The position numbers and the translations under genes are program-made. From NCBI RefSeq assembly GCF_006974145.1, contig NZ_CP039456.1:2728499-2792498 (forward strand): a stretch of DNA of 64,000 nt, given 5' to 3'. The DNA comes from Changchengzhania lutea (GTDB taxonomy: Bacteria; Bacteroidota; Bacteroidia; Flavobacteriales; Flavobacteriaceae). Every line of letters starts with the position of its first letter. Positions within the stretch are counted from its first letter, which is position 1. The notes under the pieces were generated by a model, which searched no databases, had not been told where the DNA came from, and was given only the letters and a program-made list of their open reading frames with translations. Below are positions 32,437-40,760 of this stretch, one piece after another.

Positions 32437-34731
32437 ATGAAAAAATTTATTTATTACTTTTTGTCTGTAGTCTTTATTTCTTCTAGCCTTTTCGCACAAG
32501 AAGAAGCTAGTCAGATGCCAAAAACAGGACACAGCAACACCAACAAATTCAAGCAACTTTACGATGAATTTGCCACCCCAAATATGTTTAGAACGGGTTC
32601 TGGGGCACCTGGTCCAGCCTATTATCAACAACAGGCCGATTATAAAATGGATATTGAAATTGATGATGTCAACGCCAAATTGTACGGTAATGAAACCATA
32701 ACCTATACAAACAATTCACCAGACGTGCTAACCTATTTGTGGCTTCAATTGGATCAGAATATGCGATCGAGGGAATCTAAAACACCACTTATCGAAGGTA
32801 GTGGTTTTAGACCAGCGACAACGCCGGCTAGATTTACAAAAGCCTATATAAGTGAACGTTTTGATGGCGGTTTTAATATAGAAGAAGTGAAGGACATGAG
32901 CGGTAAGCCACTTGAGCACATGATTAACAGGACCATGATGCGAATTGAATTGCCAAAGGCTTTAAATTCTGGAGAAAAATTTTCTTTTAAAATTAAATGG
33001 TGGTACAACATAAACGATCACGTTAAAGATGGCGGTCGTTCAGGCTACGAATATTTTAAGGAGAATGACAATAAAATATATGTGATGGCGCAGTTCTATC
33101 CACGTATGGCCGTTTATAATGACGTTGAAGGTTGGCAGAATTCACAATTCTGGGGACGTGATGAGTTTGCATTACCATTTGGAAATTTCGATGTAAATAT
33201 TACAGTGCCAGCCGATCATATTTTAGACGGAACAGGGAGACTGACTAATAGAAGTGACGTGTTTACTAAGGATATGATGAAGCGTTTTGAACAAGCAAAA
33301 AAGTCTTATGATGAACCAGTAATGATTGTTACTCAAGCTGAGGCTGAGGTTACAGAAAAAACAAAACGTACCGATAAGAAAACATGGAAGCTCTCTGCTA
33401 AAAACGTTCGTGATTTTGGTTTTGCCACTTCTAGAAAGTTCCTATGGGATATGATGGCTGTCAAAATTGGAGATAGAGATGTGATGGCTGTATCCTTATA
33501 TTCAAAGGAAGGCAATCCGCTTTGGGGAGACTGGTCGACAAAAACAGTAGCCAGTACCTTAATATCCTACTCAAGAATGACTTTTGATTACCCATATCAT
33601 AAAGCCATTTCTGTACATGCACCCATGGGTATGGAATATCCTATGATATGTTATAACTTTGGAAGACCAAGACCTGACGGCACGTATAGTGACCGTGTTA
33701 AGTATGGTATGATGGGCGTTATCATTCATGAAGTTGGGCATAACTTTTTCCCAATGATTGTGAATAGTGATGAGCGTCAATGGACGTGGATGGATGAAGG
33801 ATTAAATACTTTTGTGCAGTATGTAGCGGAACAGGATTTTGGTGAGAAATACCCAAAAGCCTTATCACCGCAACATGATGCCTTTCCATCAGATCGTGGT
33901 CCTGCAAGAATGATTGTGCCTTACATGAGTGGGAATCAAGATTTTATTGCGCCTATTATGACCAAAGGATTGAATACGTATCAATTTGGAAACAATGCGT
34001 ATGGGAAACCTGCAACCGCATTGAATATTCTAAGGGAAACGGTGATGGGGCGCGATTTATTTGACTACTCTTTTAGAGAATATGCACACAGATGGATGTT
34101 TAAACACCCAACACCAGAGGATTTCTTTAGAACCATGGAAGATGCTTCAGCTATCGATTTAGATTGGTATTGGAGAGGTTGGTTCTATACCACAGATTGG
34201 ACCGATATTGGTGTGAAAGAGGTTAAAAAATATTACTTATCGTCTACGCCTAATGCTTACGGCAAGAGAATTTCAGATCGCTATAATATCGATTCAAAAG
34301 ACCTAGTTTATTTAGTTGAAGAGGGTAGTGAGGATTATAACGACGGGATGAAAGACAAATCACCTACTGAAGCGTCTCCTACATTAAAAGAATATCTTAT
34401 GGATAACTTTACACCAGAACAACGTAAGGCAATCGTAGAACCAAAGTATTTTTATAGCGTAACGTTTGAAAAACCAGGTGGCTTAGTAATGCCTATTATC
34501 GTGGAATTTACCTATGCTGATGGTACTAAGAAAAAAGAAACCTATCCTGCTCAAATTTGGAGACTTAATGACAATGAAGTAAGCAAAACGATTGCATCTC
34601 AAAAAGAGATTGTAAGTATTGTGGTTGATCCAGATTTAGAAACCGCAGATGTCGATACCTCCAACAACTCATGGCCAAAAGAGGTTAAACAAAGTGAGTT
34701 TGACGAATTTAAAAATAAAGTAAAAGGGTAA
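32437..34731 (+). CDS. secreted M1-family zinc metallopeptidase
   Basis: A 764-residue protein, counted from the ATG at 32437, which opens a good signal peptide (KKFIYYFLSVVFISSSLFAQ); an earlier in-frame start would add 17 non-conserved residues. The gluzincin site is HEVGH at residues 431-435, with the third zinc ligand in WMDEGLNTF about 18 residues on. The N-terminal sandwich domain (YKMDIEIDDVNAKLYGNETITYTNNS) is typical. It is an aminopeptidase-type enzyme acting outside the inner membrane. A hairpin terminator lies 16 bases past the stop codon. Confidence 0.92.
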   Translation: MKKFIYYFLSVVFISSSLFAQEEASQMPKTGHSNTNKFKQLYDEFATPNMFRTGSGAPGPAYYQQQADYKMDIEIDDVNAKLYGNETITYTNNSPDVLTYLWLQLDQNMRSRESKTPLIEGSGFRPATTPARFTKAYISERFDGGFNIEEVKDMSGKPLEHMINRTMMRIELPKALNSGEKFSFKIKWWYNINDHVKDGGRSGYEYFKENDNKIYVMAQFYPRMAVYNDVEGWQNSQFWGRDEFALPFGNFDVNITVPADHILDGTGRLTNRSDVFTKDMMKRFEQAKKSYDEPVMIVTQAEAEVTEKTKRTDKKTWKLSAKNVRDFGFATSRKFLWDMMAVKIGDRDVMAVSLYSKEGNPLWGDWSTKTVASTLISYSRMTFDYPYHKAISVHAPMGMEYPMICYNFGRPRPDGTYSDRVKYGMMGVIIHEVGHNFFPMIVNSDERQWTWMDEGLNTFVQYVAEQDFGEKYPKALSPQHDAFPSDRGPARMIVPYMSGNQDFIAPIMTKGLNTYQFGNNAYGKPATALNILRETVMGRDLFDYSFREYAHRWMFKHPTPEDFFRTMEDASAIDLDWYWRGWFYTTDWTDIGVKEVKKYYLSSTPNAYGKRISDRYNIDSKDLVYLVEEGSEDYNDGMKDKSPTEASPTLKEYLMDNFTPEQRKAIVEPKYFYSVTFEKPGGLVMPIIVEFTYADGTKKKETYPAQIWRLNDNEVSKTIASQKEIVSIVVDPDLETADVDTSNNSWPKEVKQSEFDEFKNKVKG

Positions 34732-34746
34732 TTATTGACCTAGTGT

Positions 34747-34779
34747 AAAAAGCCGATTTGAAAGAGTCGGCTTTTTTTA
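34747..34779 (+). terminator. terminator after the M1 peptidase gene
   Basis: AGCCGA at 34751-34756 pairs with TCGGCT at 34767-34772, with A4 before and T7 after. Confidence 0.88.
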
Positions 34780-34839
34780 TGCACCTAAGAGAATACAATA
34801 AACAGGCAATAATTTCTTTATTGGTATCAAACAACTTAC

Positions 34840-34847
34840 TATATTTG
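34840..34847 (+). promoter_or_regulatory. -7 box immediately before tatA
   Basis: TATATTTG ends four bases before the GTG start codon at 34852. If this is the promoter, the message is leaderless or nearly so. Confidence 0.4.
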
Positions 34848-34851
34848 TACT

Positions 34852-35139
34852 GTGATACAGTTGGCAACATTTTTATTCATTAGTGGCGCAGAAATTGCGT
34901 TTGTTCTATTCATCGTTATTATGGTTTTTGGTGCGGATAAGCTACCAGAAATTGCAAGAGGGCTAGGTAAGGGCATGCGTACCCTTAAAGATGCCACCAA
35001 CGATATAAAACATGAAATCACCAAAACGGCAGACAGCCATGGTATTGATACCAGCATCACTAAAGATGTTAAGGATGAACTCAATAAAGTAAAAGATGAG
35101 TTAAAAGATTTCACAGGATCTGTAAAAAGAGATCTTTAG
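34852..35139 (+). CDS. tatA: Sec-independent translocase subunit TatA/E
   Basis: A 95-residue protein with the TatA layout: a short N-terminal membrane helix (ISGAEIAFVLFIVIMVF, about residues 10-26), the FGADKLPEIARGLGKGMRTLKDA hinge and amphipathic helix, and a charged C-terminal tail. The helix starts with S-G-A-E-I, the conserved glutamate being typical. TatA forms the pore that exports folded proteins together with TatC, which is not in the window. The start is GTG at 34852; no ATG precedes the conserved part. It overlaps the O-methyltransferase gene by four bases tail to tail. Confidence 0.93.
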   Translation: MIQLATFLFISGAEIAFVLFIVIMVFGADKLPEIARGLGKGMRTLKDATNDIKHEITKTADSHGIDTSITKDVKDELNKVKDELKDFTGSVKRDL

Positions 35140-35777
35140 AGCTTTCTGCTTAAAGTCAATCCATCTCTAATAGGTAAAATAACCGTCTCAATACGTTCAT
35201 CACCTTTTAATAAGGCGTTGTATGCCTTCAAAGCTTTTGTAGCGATATCATCGGGTTGCACAGGTTCAATAACTTTTCCACTCCAAAGCACATTGTCAGA
35301 TAATATCAATCCGTCTTTATTAAGCTTATTAATAACCACATTAAAATAATTTACATAATTTTCTTTGTCGGCATCAATAAAAATCAAGTCGTAACTTTTA
35401 TCAATCTCAGGTATAATGTCAAGGGCATTGCCTAAATGTTGAAAAATTTGGCTTCCATATTCAGATTTGTCAAAATATCTCCGCTGAAAATAAACCAATT
35501 CTTCATTAATATCAATAGTGTGCAATTCACCAGTAGGCTGCATACCCTCGGCTAAACATAGCGCCGAATATCCAGTATAGGTGCCAATTTCAAGAATGTT
35601 TACAGGCTTTACTAATTTAGAAATCATACTTAAAATTCGACCTTGATAATGACCGCTTAACATGCGCGGTTGCAATATTTTTTGGTATGTTTCTCTATGA
35701 AGTTGCTGTAACAATTCTGGCTCATTTTCAGAATATTGTATAATATAATCGTCTAATTCTTCCGGTAAAAAATTCAT
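35136..35777 (-). CDS. class I SAM-dependent O-methyltransferase
   Basis: A 213-residue CCoAOMT/catechol-type O-methyltransferase. Motif I is ILEIGTYTGYSALCLAEG (about residues 61-78), followed by LHTIDINEELVYFQRRYF and YDLIFIDADKENYVNYF, whose aspartates bind the divalent metal, and LILSDNVLWSGKV. The family methylates vicinal hydroxyls. It is the last gene of the kynurenine cluster; its ATG overlaps the ACMSD stop by one base. Methylation of a hydroxylated aromatic such as 3-hydroxyanthranilate or 3-hydroxykynurenine is possible, but family members near other operons are common, so the link is not proven. Confidence 0.9.
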   Translation of the reverse strand: MNFLPEELDDYIIQYSENEPELLQQLHRETYQKILQPRMLSGHYQGRILSMISKLVKPVNILEIGTYTGYSALCLAEGMQPTGELHTIDINEELVYFQRRYFDKSEYGSQIFQHLGNALDIIPEIDKSYDLIFIDADKENYVNYFNVVINKLNKDGLILSDNVLWSGKVIEPVQPDDIATKALKAYNALLKGDERIETVILPIRDGLTLSRKL

Positions 35778-36859
35778 TATCCTAAAATTCTTTTCACTAA
35801 TTTTTCTTTGGCATTTTTATCATCTCCACATAACCATTGAATCACGTTGTCTTCCCAAATGGCATCATAATCTGTTTGGTCAATAATGTTACGTTCCAAA
35901 GCGAGATCTAATATCTTGCCAGGGTAAGAGGATTGCTTAATACTTTCCATTTCACCCAAAGGATATGGGTCATCCAATCCCATAATAACCTGTTTAGAAC
36001 CTTGGTTTTCTACGAGCAATTTTAGAGATCCAGTGTCATGGACCAAGGTGTCAAAAAAGATATTTTTGTGGCCAACGGCCTCACGCGGGTGGTGTTTGCC
36101 TTCAAATAGATCTGGCCTACCGTCAAAGCCTTGTATACGTCGGCCTAAATTAATCTGTGCGAGCTGACCGCCATGTGCAAAACAGGTTCGCATATTTGGA
36201 AACTTATCTTGATAACCGTTTAATGTCAAAAAATGATAGGCATCCGCACATTGTGCCAACATCCAAATTAAATGAAACCGCCATGATATATTCTCTAGTT
36301 TAATAAATTTTTCACCGTCATAGGGATGAATTTCAACTGCCAAATTATATTTGTTGGCGAGTTCAAAAATGGGCTCATTTTCTTCATCAAAAATACAACG
36401 CCAAGTGCCTATAGTGTCCATATAATGCGTTGGCAAACACAGTAATTGCATGCCATGTTCTTCCACGCAACGTTCAATTTCCCAACAGGCACTTCTTACA
36501 AAACCAGGATGGACAACAAAACCACAAGTAAATTTACTCGGGTTACTATGCTGAATACCGGCATTAAAATCATTTTGGAAGCGAAGCGCTTGCTTCATCT
36601 CTTCCACACGTAATCCATTACCATAAAGTTGGGATAGATTTAAAACCACGGCATGATCAATATCAAAGCGCTCCATCCATTCTAATTTCTCATGTAAAAA
36701 GAAACTCGAATCGGTTATGGGTCTGTTCCAATCTTTTTGAAGCATAAACTTACGATCCTTATCTACCCAGAAAATGCCTTTTTCGTGCATAAAATCGGGT
36801 ATTTCCTCAGGATAAGGAAGGAGGTGTGAATGACCGTTTATACGTAATTTATGTTTCAT
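35777..36859 (-). CDS. 2-amino-3-carboxymuconate-6-semialdehyde decarboxylase (ACMSD)
   Basis: A 360-residue amidohydrolase-superfamily decarboxylase. Metal-site residues are visible: His10 and His12 in INGHSHLLP, the histidine of VEIHPYDG, that of CFAHGGQLAQ and the aspartate of MGLDDPYPLGE. ACMSD removes CO2 from the product of 3-hydroxyanthranilate dioxygenase and so diverts carbon from quinolinate/NAD formation to catabolism. It begins within the last 11 bases of the thioesterase gene and ends overlapping the O-methyltransferase start, so expression is tightly coupled with the rest of the cluster. Confidence 0.93.
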   Translation of the reverse strand: MKHKLRINGHSHLLPYPEEIPDFMHEKGIFWVDKDRKFMLQKDWNRPITDSSFFLHEKLEWMERFDIDHAVVLNLSQLYGNGLRVEEMKQALRFQNDFNAGIQHSNPSKFTCGFVVHPGFVRSACWEIERCVEEHGMQLLCLPTHYMDTIGTWRCIFDEENEPIFELANKYNLAVEIHPYDGEKFIKLENISWRFHLIWMLAQCADAYHFLTLNGYQDKFPNMRTCFAHGGQLAQINLGRRIQGFDGRPDLFEGKHHPREAVGHKNIFFDTLVHDTGSLKLLVENQGSKQVIMGLDDPYPLGEMESIKQSSYPGKILDLALERNIIDQTDYDAIWEDNVIQWLCGDDKNAKEKLVKRILG

Positions 36860-37268
36860 TTCTATAATTGGAGTTTAGGCAAATCATGGTGGCTTGCATG
36901 GTTGCGAATATAATATCTTGCTTATCATTTGTGACTATACCTTCACAAAACACAAGGGTTTTACCGGTTTTAATAACATGGCCTTTTGCTATAATATGAT
37001 GTGTTTGTGCTGCCCTGATAAAATTGGTTTTGAATTCTACAGTAAGAACATCAGAGCCTTCTGGCATGGTGCTTAACGCTGCATAACCACAGGCCACGTC
37101 GGTAATACTGGTTATTACTCCAGCATGAAAAAAACCGTGCTGTTGCGTTAATGTACCATTTAAATGACATGCAATTTTAGCCTCACCTTTTTTAACTGAA
37201 ATGAGTTGAGCACCAAGGGTTTTCATAAAACCTTGTTTAGAAAAACTTTCTTTCACTTGTTCAATCAT
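36849..37268 (-). CDS. PaaI-like hotdog thioesterase
   Basis: A 139-residue hotdog-fold protein, counted from the ATG at 37268. The frame stays open upstream into the dioxygenase gene, but that part is shadow. The LTQQHGFFHAGVITSITDVACGYAA segment (about residues 39-63) is the signature of PaaI/YbgC-type acyl-CoA thioesterases, with the H-x-G motif followed by an acidic residue. It lies seven bases after the dioxygenase gene and overlaps ACMSD. Thioesterases are not part of the textbook pathway, so it may rescue CoA from dead-end thioesters formed during ring breakdown. This is inference. Confidence 0.88.
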   Translation of the reverse strand: MIEQVKESFSKQGFMKTLGAQLISVKKGEAKIACHLNGTLTQQHGFFHAGVITSITDVACGYAALSTMPEGSDVLTVEFKTNFIRAAQTHHIIAKGHVIKTGKTLVFCEGIVTNDKQDIIFATMQATMICLNSNYRNET

Positions 37269-37275
37269 AATAAGT

Positions 37276-37809
37276 TTAATCAATCTTAACTTTGGTTGGA
37301 GGCTCCATAACGGCACCACAATTTGGGCAACTGCGCTTGACACTATCCTTGTAATAGTTGTCAAATATTTTAGGCATATCGGTTTCAATATTATCCAATG
37401 TAAAATCTTCTCCGTATAATTTGGTGTGGCACTTTTCACAGAACCATAATAAGGCATCTTTAGTGCCTGCTTCTCTGGGATATTCAATAACCAAACCTAC
37501 TGTATTTGCGCCACGCTGGGGGGAATGCGGTACTTTTGGGGGCAACAGAAAAATCTCACCTTCTTTAATATGAATATCTTTAGGCGTCCCATCTTCAATC
37601 ACTTTCAACACGATGTCCCCTTCAACCTGATAGAAAAATTCGGGAGTCTCGTTATAATGATAATCCTTTCTACTATTAGGACCGCCAACAACCATCACAA
37701 TAAAATCGCCATCTTTCCAAACCACTTTGTTGCCAACCGGGGGCTTTAAAAGATGTCTGTTTTCTTCAATCCAAGCTTTAAAATTAATAGGAGATACTAG
37801 TTTACTCAT
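37276..37809 (-). CDS. nbaC: 3-hydroxyanthranilate 3,4-dioxygenase
   Basis: A 177-residue cupin enzyme that opens the ring of 3-hydroxyanthranilate to 2-amino-3-carboxymuconate semialdehyde. Active-site iron ligands fall at His51, Glu57 and His95, the same numbers as in the Cupriavidus enzyme. The bacterial-type second, rubredoxin-like iron site is intact: CEKC (124-127) and CPNC (161-164). Length and sites leave little doubt. It sits between the SDR gene and the thioesterase in the kynurenine cluster. Confidence 0.97.
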   Translation of the reverse strand: MSKLVSPINFKAWIEENRHLLKPPVGNKVVWKDGDFIVMVVGGPNSRKDYHYNETPEFFYQVEGDIVLKVIEDGTPKDIHIKEGEIFLLPPKVPHSPQRGANTVGLVIEYPREAGTKDALLWFCEKCHTKLYGEDFTLDNIETDMPKIFDNYYKDSVKRSCPNCGAVMEPPTKVKID

Positions 37810-37881
37810 GATATTTTAATTTTGGGCGTGCCCCTTGGGGTCAGGCTTTCCGCTATCCTTCACGCAAAGTTTTTTATAAAG

Positions 37882-38664
37882 TTACAAAGATTTTGTTCTT
37901 CCACCATCAACGGGCAAATTAATTCCGTTAATATAACTCGCACATTCACTCGCTAAAAACGTAATGGCATTGGCCAATTCTTCTGGTTCTGCAAAGCGTT
38001 TAGCGGGTACCGATTGTTTCATGGCATCGGCTGCTTCATCAATAGTTTTTCCAGATTTAGCCGACTTGTTTTTTATGATTTCCGATAAACGTTCCGTTCC
38101 TGTCGCTCCGGGAAGCACATTGTTTACGGTGATGCCAAAAGCCCCTAATTCGTTCGCGAGGGTTTTACTCCAATTAGCAACGGCTCCTCTTATGGTGTTG
38201 CTCACGCCTAAGCCATCTAAAGGTTGCTTTACCGAAGTGGAAACCACATTGATAATGCGGCCATAACCTTCAACTTTCATATATGGAATCACCGACTGTG
38301 CCAAAACATGATTGCATTTTAAATGTTGCGTAAACGCATTATCAAATTCTTCTAAACTGGCTGTTACAATGGCGCCTCCTCTAGGACCGCCCGTATTGTT
38401 TACCAGAATATGAAATCCGTGGTGCTCATCAATATATTTAAGGACCTTTTCCTGTAAATCCCTGGGGTTTGAAAAATCGGCCACTATAAAATCATGGGTA
38501 TCAGGACCTGGTAAGGCTTCCAAAACAGCTTTTAGTTTTTCCCTATTTCTCGCTACTAAGGTCACGCGAACACCTTCGGCAGCTAAGGCAAAGGCTGTGG
38601 CTTTTCCAATGCCTTGTGTGCTACCACATACTAAAGCGTATTTATTATTTAAGTTTAAATTCAT
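37882..38664 (-). CDS. short-chain dehydrogenase-like protein with altered active site
   Basis: A 260-residue SDR-fold protein. The nucleotide-binding motif is CGSTQGIGKAT (about residues 13-23), with NNTGGPRGG in place of NNAG and the C-terminal INLPVDGGRTKS as usual. The catalytic serine is in INVVSTSVKQP, but the expected Y-x-x-x-K is S-N-T-I-R, so both the tyrosine and the lysine are replaced. It may have lost reductase activity or use another mechanism. Its position in the cluster suggests a step on a 2-aminomuconate or hydroxymuconate intermediate, which is unproven. Confidence 0.9.
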   Translation of the reverse strand: MNLNLNNKYALVCGSTQGIGKATAFALAAEGVRVTLVARNREKLKAVLEALPGPDTHDFIVADFSNPRDLQEKVLKYIDEHHGFHILVNNTGGPRGGAIVTASLEEFDNAFTQHLKCNHVLAQSVIPYMKVEGYGRIINVVSTSVKQPLDGLGVSNTIRGAVANWSKTLANELGAFGITVNNVLPGATGTERLSEIIKNKSAKSGKTIDEAADAMKQSVPAKRFAEPEELANAITFLASECASYINGINLPVDGGRTKSL

Positions 38665-38745
38665 ATTTTTCAGATTAAAGAAAAAAGAAAAAGGAGCAAA
38701 GACGATTTGGTCATGTCTATTTTCTTTTTTTATAAGTTCATTTTG

Positions 38746-40185
38746 TTAGTATTTAATACACACATTTTTAGCTTCTGTAAAAAACCGTAAGGCTTCAAAA
38801 CCACCCTCTCTGCCAACACCCGAGGCTTTTACACCTCCAAAAGGGGTTCTTAGATCGCGTAGCATCCAGGTGTTAACCCAAATAATGCCTGCCTGTAATT
38901 GGTTGCTCATGCGCATGGTTCGCTTTAAATCATTGGTCCATAATGTCGCCGATAAACCATACTTTACTTTATTGGCCATGTGCAGCACGTCATCTTCACT
39001 GTTAAAAGGCATGATGGTCACAACAGGTCCAAAGACTTCTTCTTGATTAATACGGCAATCATCTGTTGAAACCTCAATGACTGTTGGCTCTAGATAATAA
39101 CCGTTTTCGAAATCTTTAACGGTGATTTTGTTTCCACCGCATAAAATAATGCCGTTTTCTTCTTTGGCTATGTTTATATAGTGCATCACTTTTTCTAGGT
39201 GTGATTTTGAAACGAGCGCGCCAATATCTGTTGTATCATCAGAGGGGTGCCCTACTTGTAATTGTTTTATTTTTTCAACAAAATCGGTTTTAAATTTTTC
39301 ATAGATGGAAGCTTCTACAAATATTCGACTCCCACATAAGCAAATCTGACCTTGGTTGGCAAACGAAGAGCGCACGGTTGTGTTTAACATATCATCATAA
39401 TCACAATCGGCAAATATGATGTTTGGGTTTTTTCCGCCTAATTCCAGAGACAATTTTTTAAACATGGGTGCTGCTACTTTAGCAATATGCTCCCCTGTTG
39501 CTGTGCCACCCGTAAAACTAATGGCTTTAATATCTGGATGCTCAATAATGGCTTGCCCTGTTTTGGTTCCCAATCCGTGAACGATATTTAAAACGCCTTT
39601 TGGTAAACCGGCTTCGTTGCAAATGTCTCCCAATAAGTAGGCGGTCATGGGTGTGATTTCACTGGGTTTGGCAACCACACAGTTTCCTGCAGCTATTGCC
39701 GGGGCTATTTTCCAAGTGAATAAATACAAGGGAAGATTCCATGGGGAAATGCAACCCACCACACCAATAGGTTGCCGCAGGGTGTAATTGATGGCATTTT
39801 GTCCTACACTTTCATGACTTTCACTAGCAAATTGGGTAATGGCATTTCCAAAAAAGCGAAAGTTACTAGCTGCTCTTGGTATATCGACCGATTTGGCTAA
39901 ACGGATTGGTTTACCATTATCCTTGCTTTCTGCTTCTGCTAATCGTTGTAAATTGACTTCTATTAATTCTGAAATTTTAATTAGGATTCTACTGCGTTCA
40001 TCCAAGGTGGTTTGAGACCAAATTGGAAATGCATCCTTCGCAGCCTTATATGCAGTTTCTACATCCGCTTTGGATGAATTTGGTAGTTGCCCGTAGACTT
40101 CACCATTTGATGGACAATAGTTTTCTAACCATTCATTCGAGATTGGATTTTGAAACTGTCCGTTTATGTAGTTTTGAATTTTCAT
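38746..40185 (-). CDS. amnC: 2-aminomuconate (2-hydroxymuconate) semialdehyde dehydrogenase
   Basis: A 479-residue NAD-dependent aldehyde dehydrogenase. The general base is in KLSLELGGKNPNIIF and the nucleophile cysteine in FANQGQICLCGSRIF; SWNLP-type SPWNLPLYLFTWKIAPA and the C-terminal PFGGVKASGVGREGG are typical of the ALDH8A1/2-aminomuconate group. Substrate is assigned from context: ACMSD next door makes 2-aminomuconate-6-semialdehyde, and the RidA-type deaminase upstream would take the product. Benzaldehyde- or betaine-type activity is less likely. Spacing to the RidA gene is 48 bases. Confidence 0.92.
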   Translation of the reverse strand: MKIQNYINGQFQNPISNEWLENYCPSNGEVYGQLPNSSKADVETAYKAAKDAFPIWSQTTLDERSRILIKISELIEVNLQRLAEAESKDNGKPIRLAKSVDIPRAASNFRFFGNAITQFASESHESVGQNAINYTLRQPIGVVGCISPWNLPLYLFTWKIAPAIAAGNCVVAKPSEITPMTAYLLGDICNEAGLPKGVLNIVHGLGTKTGQAIIEHPDIKAISFTGGTATGEHIAKVAAPMFKKLSLELGGKNPNIIFADCDYDDMLNTTVRSSFANQGQICLCGSRIFVEASIYEKFKTDFVEKIKQLQVGHPSDDTTDIGALVSKSHLEKVMHYINIAKEENGIILCGGNKITVKDFENGYYLEPTVIEVSTDDCRINQEEVFGPVVTIMPFNSEDDVLHMANKVKYGLSATLWTNDLKRTMRMSNQLQAGIIWVNTWMLRDLRTPFGGVKASGVGREGGFEALRFFTEAKNVCIKY

Positions 40186-40233
40186 TTTACTATGAATCTC
40201 ACATCTTAGTTAGAGAGATGATTTTAAAAAAGT

Positions 40234-40635
40234 TTATAACTTTTTATAAGCCATCACCTTAATCTCAACCACCAAATCTGGATGAGGTAATTGGTGCACT
40301 GCTACTGTTGTTCTGGTGGGACCTGTTTCTTTATCAAAAAATTCTGCATAAGCTTTGTTATAGCCAGCAAAATCATTCATGTTAACTAAAAACGTGGTGA
40401 CGTCAACCACATCTTTTATAGAAGCTCCTGTATTTTTTAAATTGTTATCAATATTTTTTAAAACTTCGCGTGTTTGCGATTCAATATTCAAACGTTTCGT
40501 TCCCATTTCGTCAATAATATCAACACCTGCAATGGTATTGTCTGCACGTCTAGAACTGGTTCCTGATACGAATATAAAATCGCCCACACGTTTGGTGTGC
40601 GGGTAGGCGCCCCTTGGTGTTACTTTATCACTCAT
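40234..40635 (-). CDS. RidA-family 2-aminomuconate deaminase
   Basis: A 133-residue RidA/YjgF-fold protein, counted from the ATG at 40635. An earlier in-frame start would add nine residues derived from an intergenic repeat. The core is [40 protein letters not shown] and [25 protein letters not shown], with the conserved arginine of RTTV. AmnD/NbaF deaminases of 2-aminomuconate belong to this superfamily, and the neighbours (dehydrogenase, ACMSD, dioxygenase) make that role likely here: 2-aminomuconate to 4-oxalocrotonate plus ammonia. Confidence 0.88.
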   Translation of the reverse strand: MSDKVTPRGAYPHTKRVGDFIFVSGTSSRRADNTIAGVDIIDEMGTKRLNIESQTREVLKNIDNNLKNTGASIKDVVDVTTFLVNMNDFAGYNKAYAEFFDKETGPTRTTVAVHQLPHPDLVVEIKVMAYKKL

Positions 40636-40648
40636 ACTAAAAGCCCAT

Positions 40649-40671
40649 CCTAACCTTCCCAAAGGGAAGGG
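40649..40671. repeat. palindromic intergenic repeat R1
   Basis: CCTAACCTTCCC-AAA-GGGAAGGG has a seven-pair stem. It lies just upstream of the RidA start and is in opposite orientation to R2, 60 bases away. Confidence 0.7.
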
Positions 40672-40729
40672 ATTCTTACTCGGGCGGATAAGAATTTGTT
40701 GTTGTTATTCATTTTAAAGCGTAACATTT

Positions 40730-40752
40730 CCCTTCCTATGGAAGGGTTAGGG
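40730..40752. repeat. palindromic intergenic repeat R2
   Basis: CCCTTCC-TAT-GGAAGGG followed by TTAGGG. Same family as R1 and as the repeat at the end of kynU. It sits between kmo and the RidA gene. Confidence 0.7.
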
Positions 40753-40760
40753 AAGGCTTC

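Noticed and set aside
34839-35114. 91-codon minus-strand frame over tatA
   Set aside because: Antisense to tatA, which has a clear family match on the plus strand.
37269-37487. N-terminal extension of the thioesterase
   Set aside because: The added 73 codons overlap the dioxygenase gene in another frame and lack similarity to hotdog proteins; the ATG at 37268 gives the normal family length.
40649-40752. R1 and R2 as a CRISPR-like pair
   Set aside because: They are inverted, not direct, differ in sequence and there is no array or cas gene.
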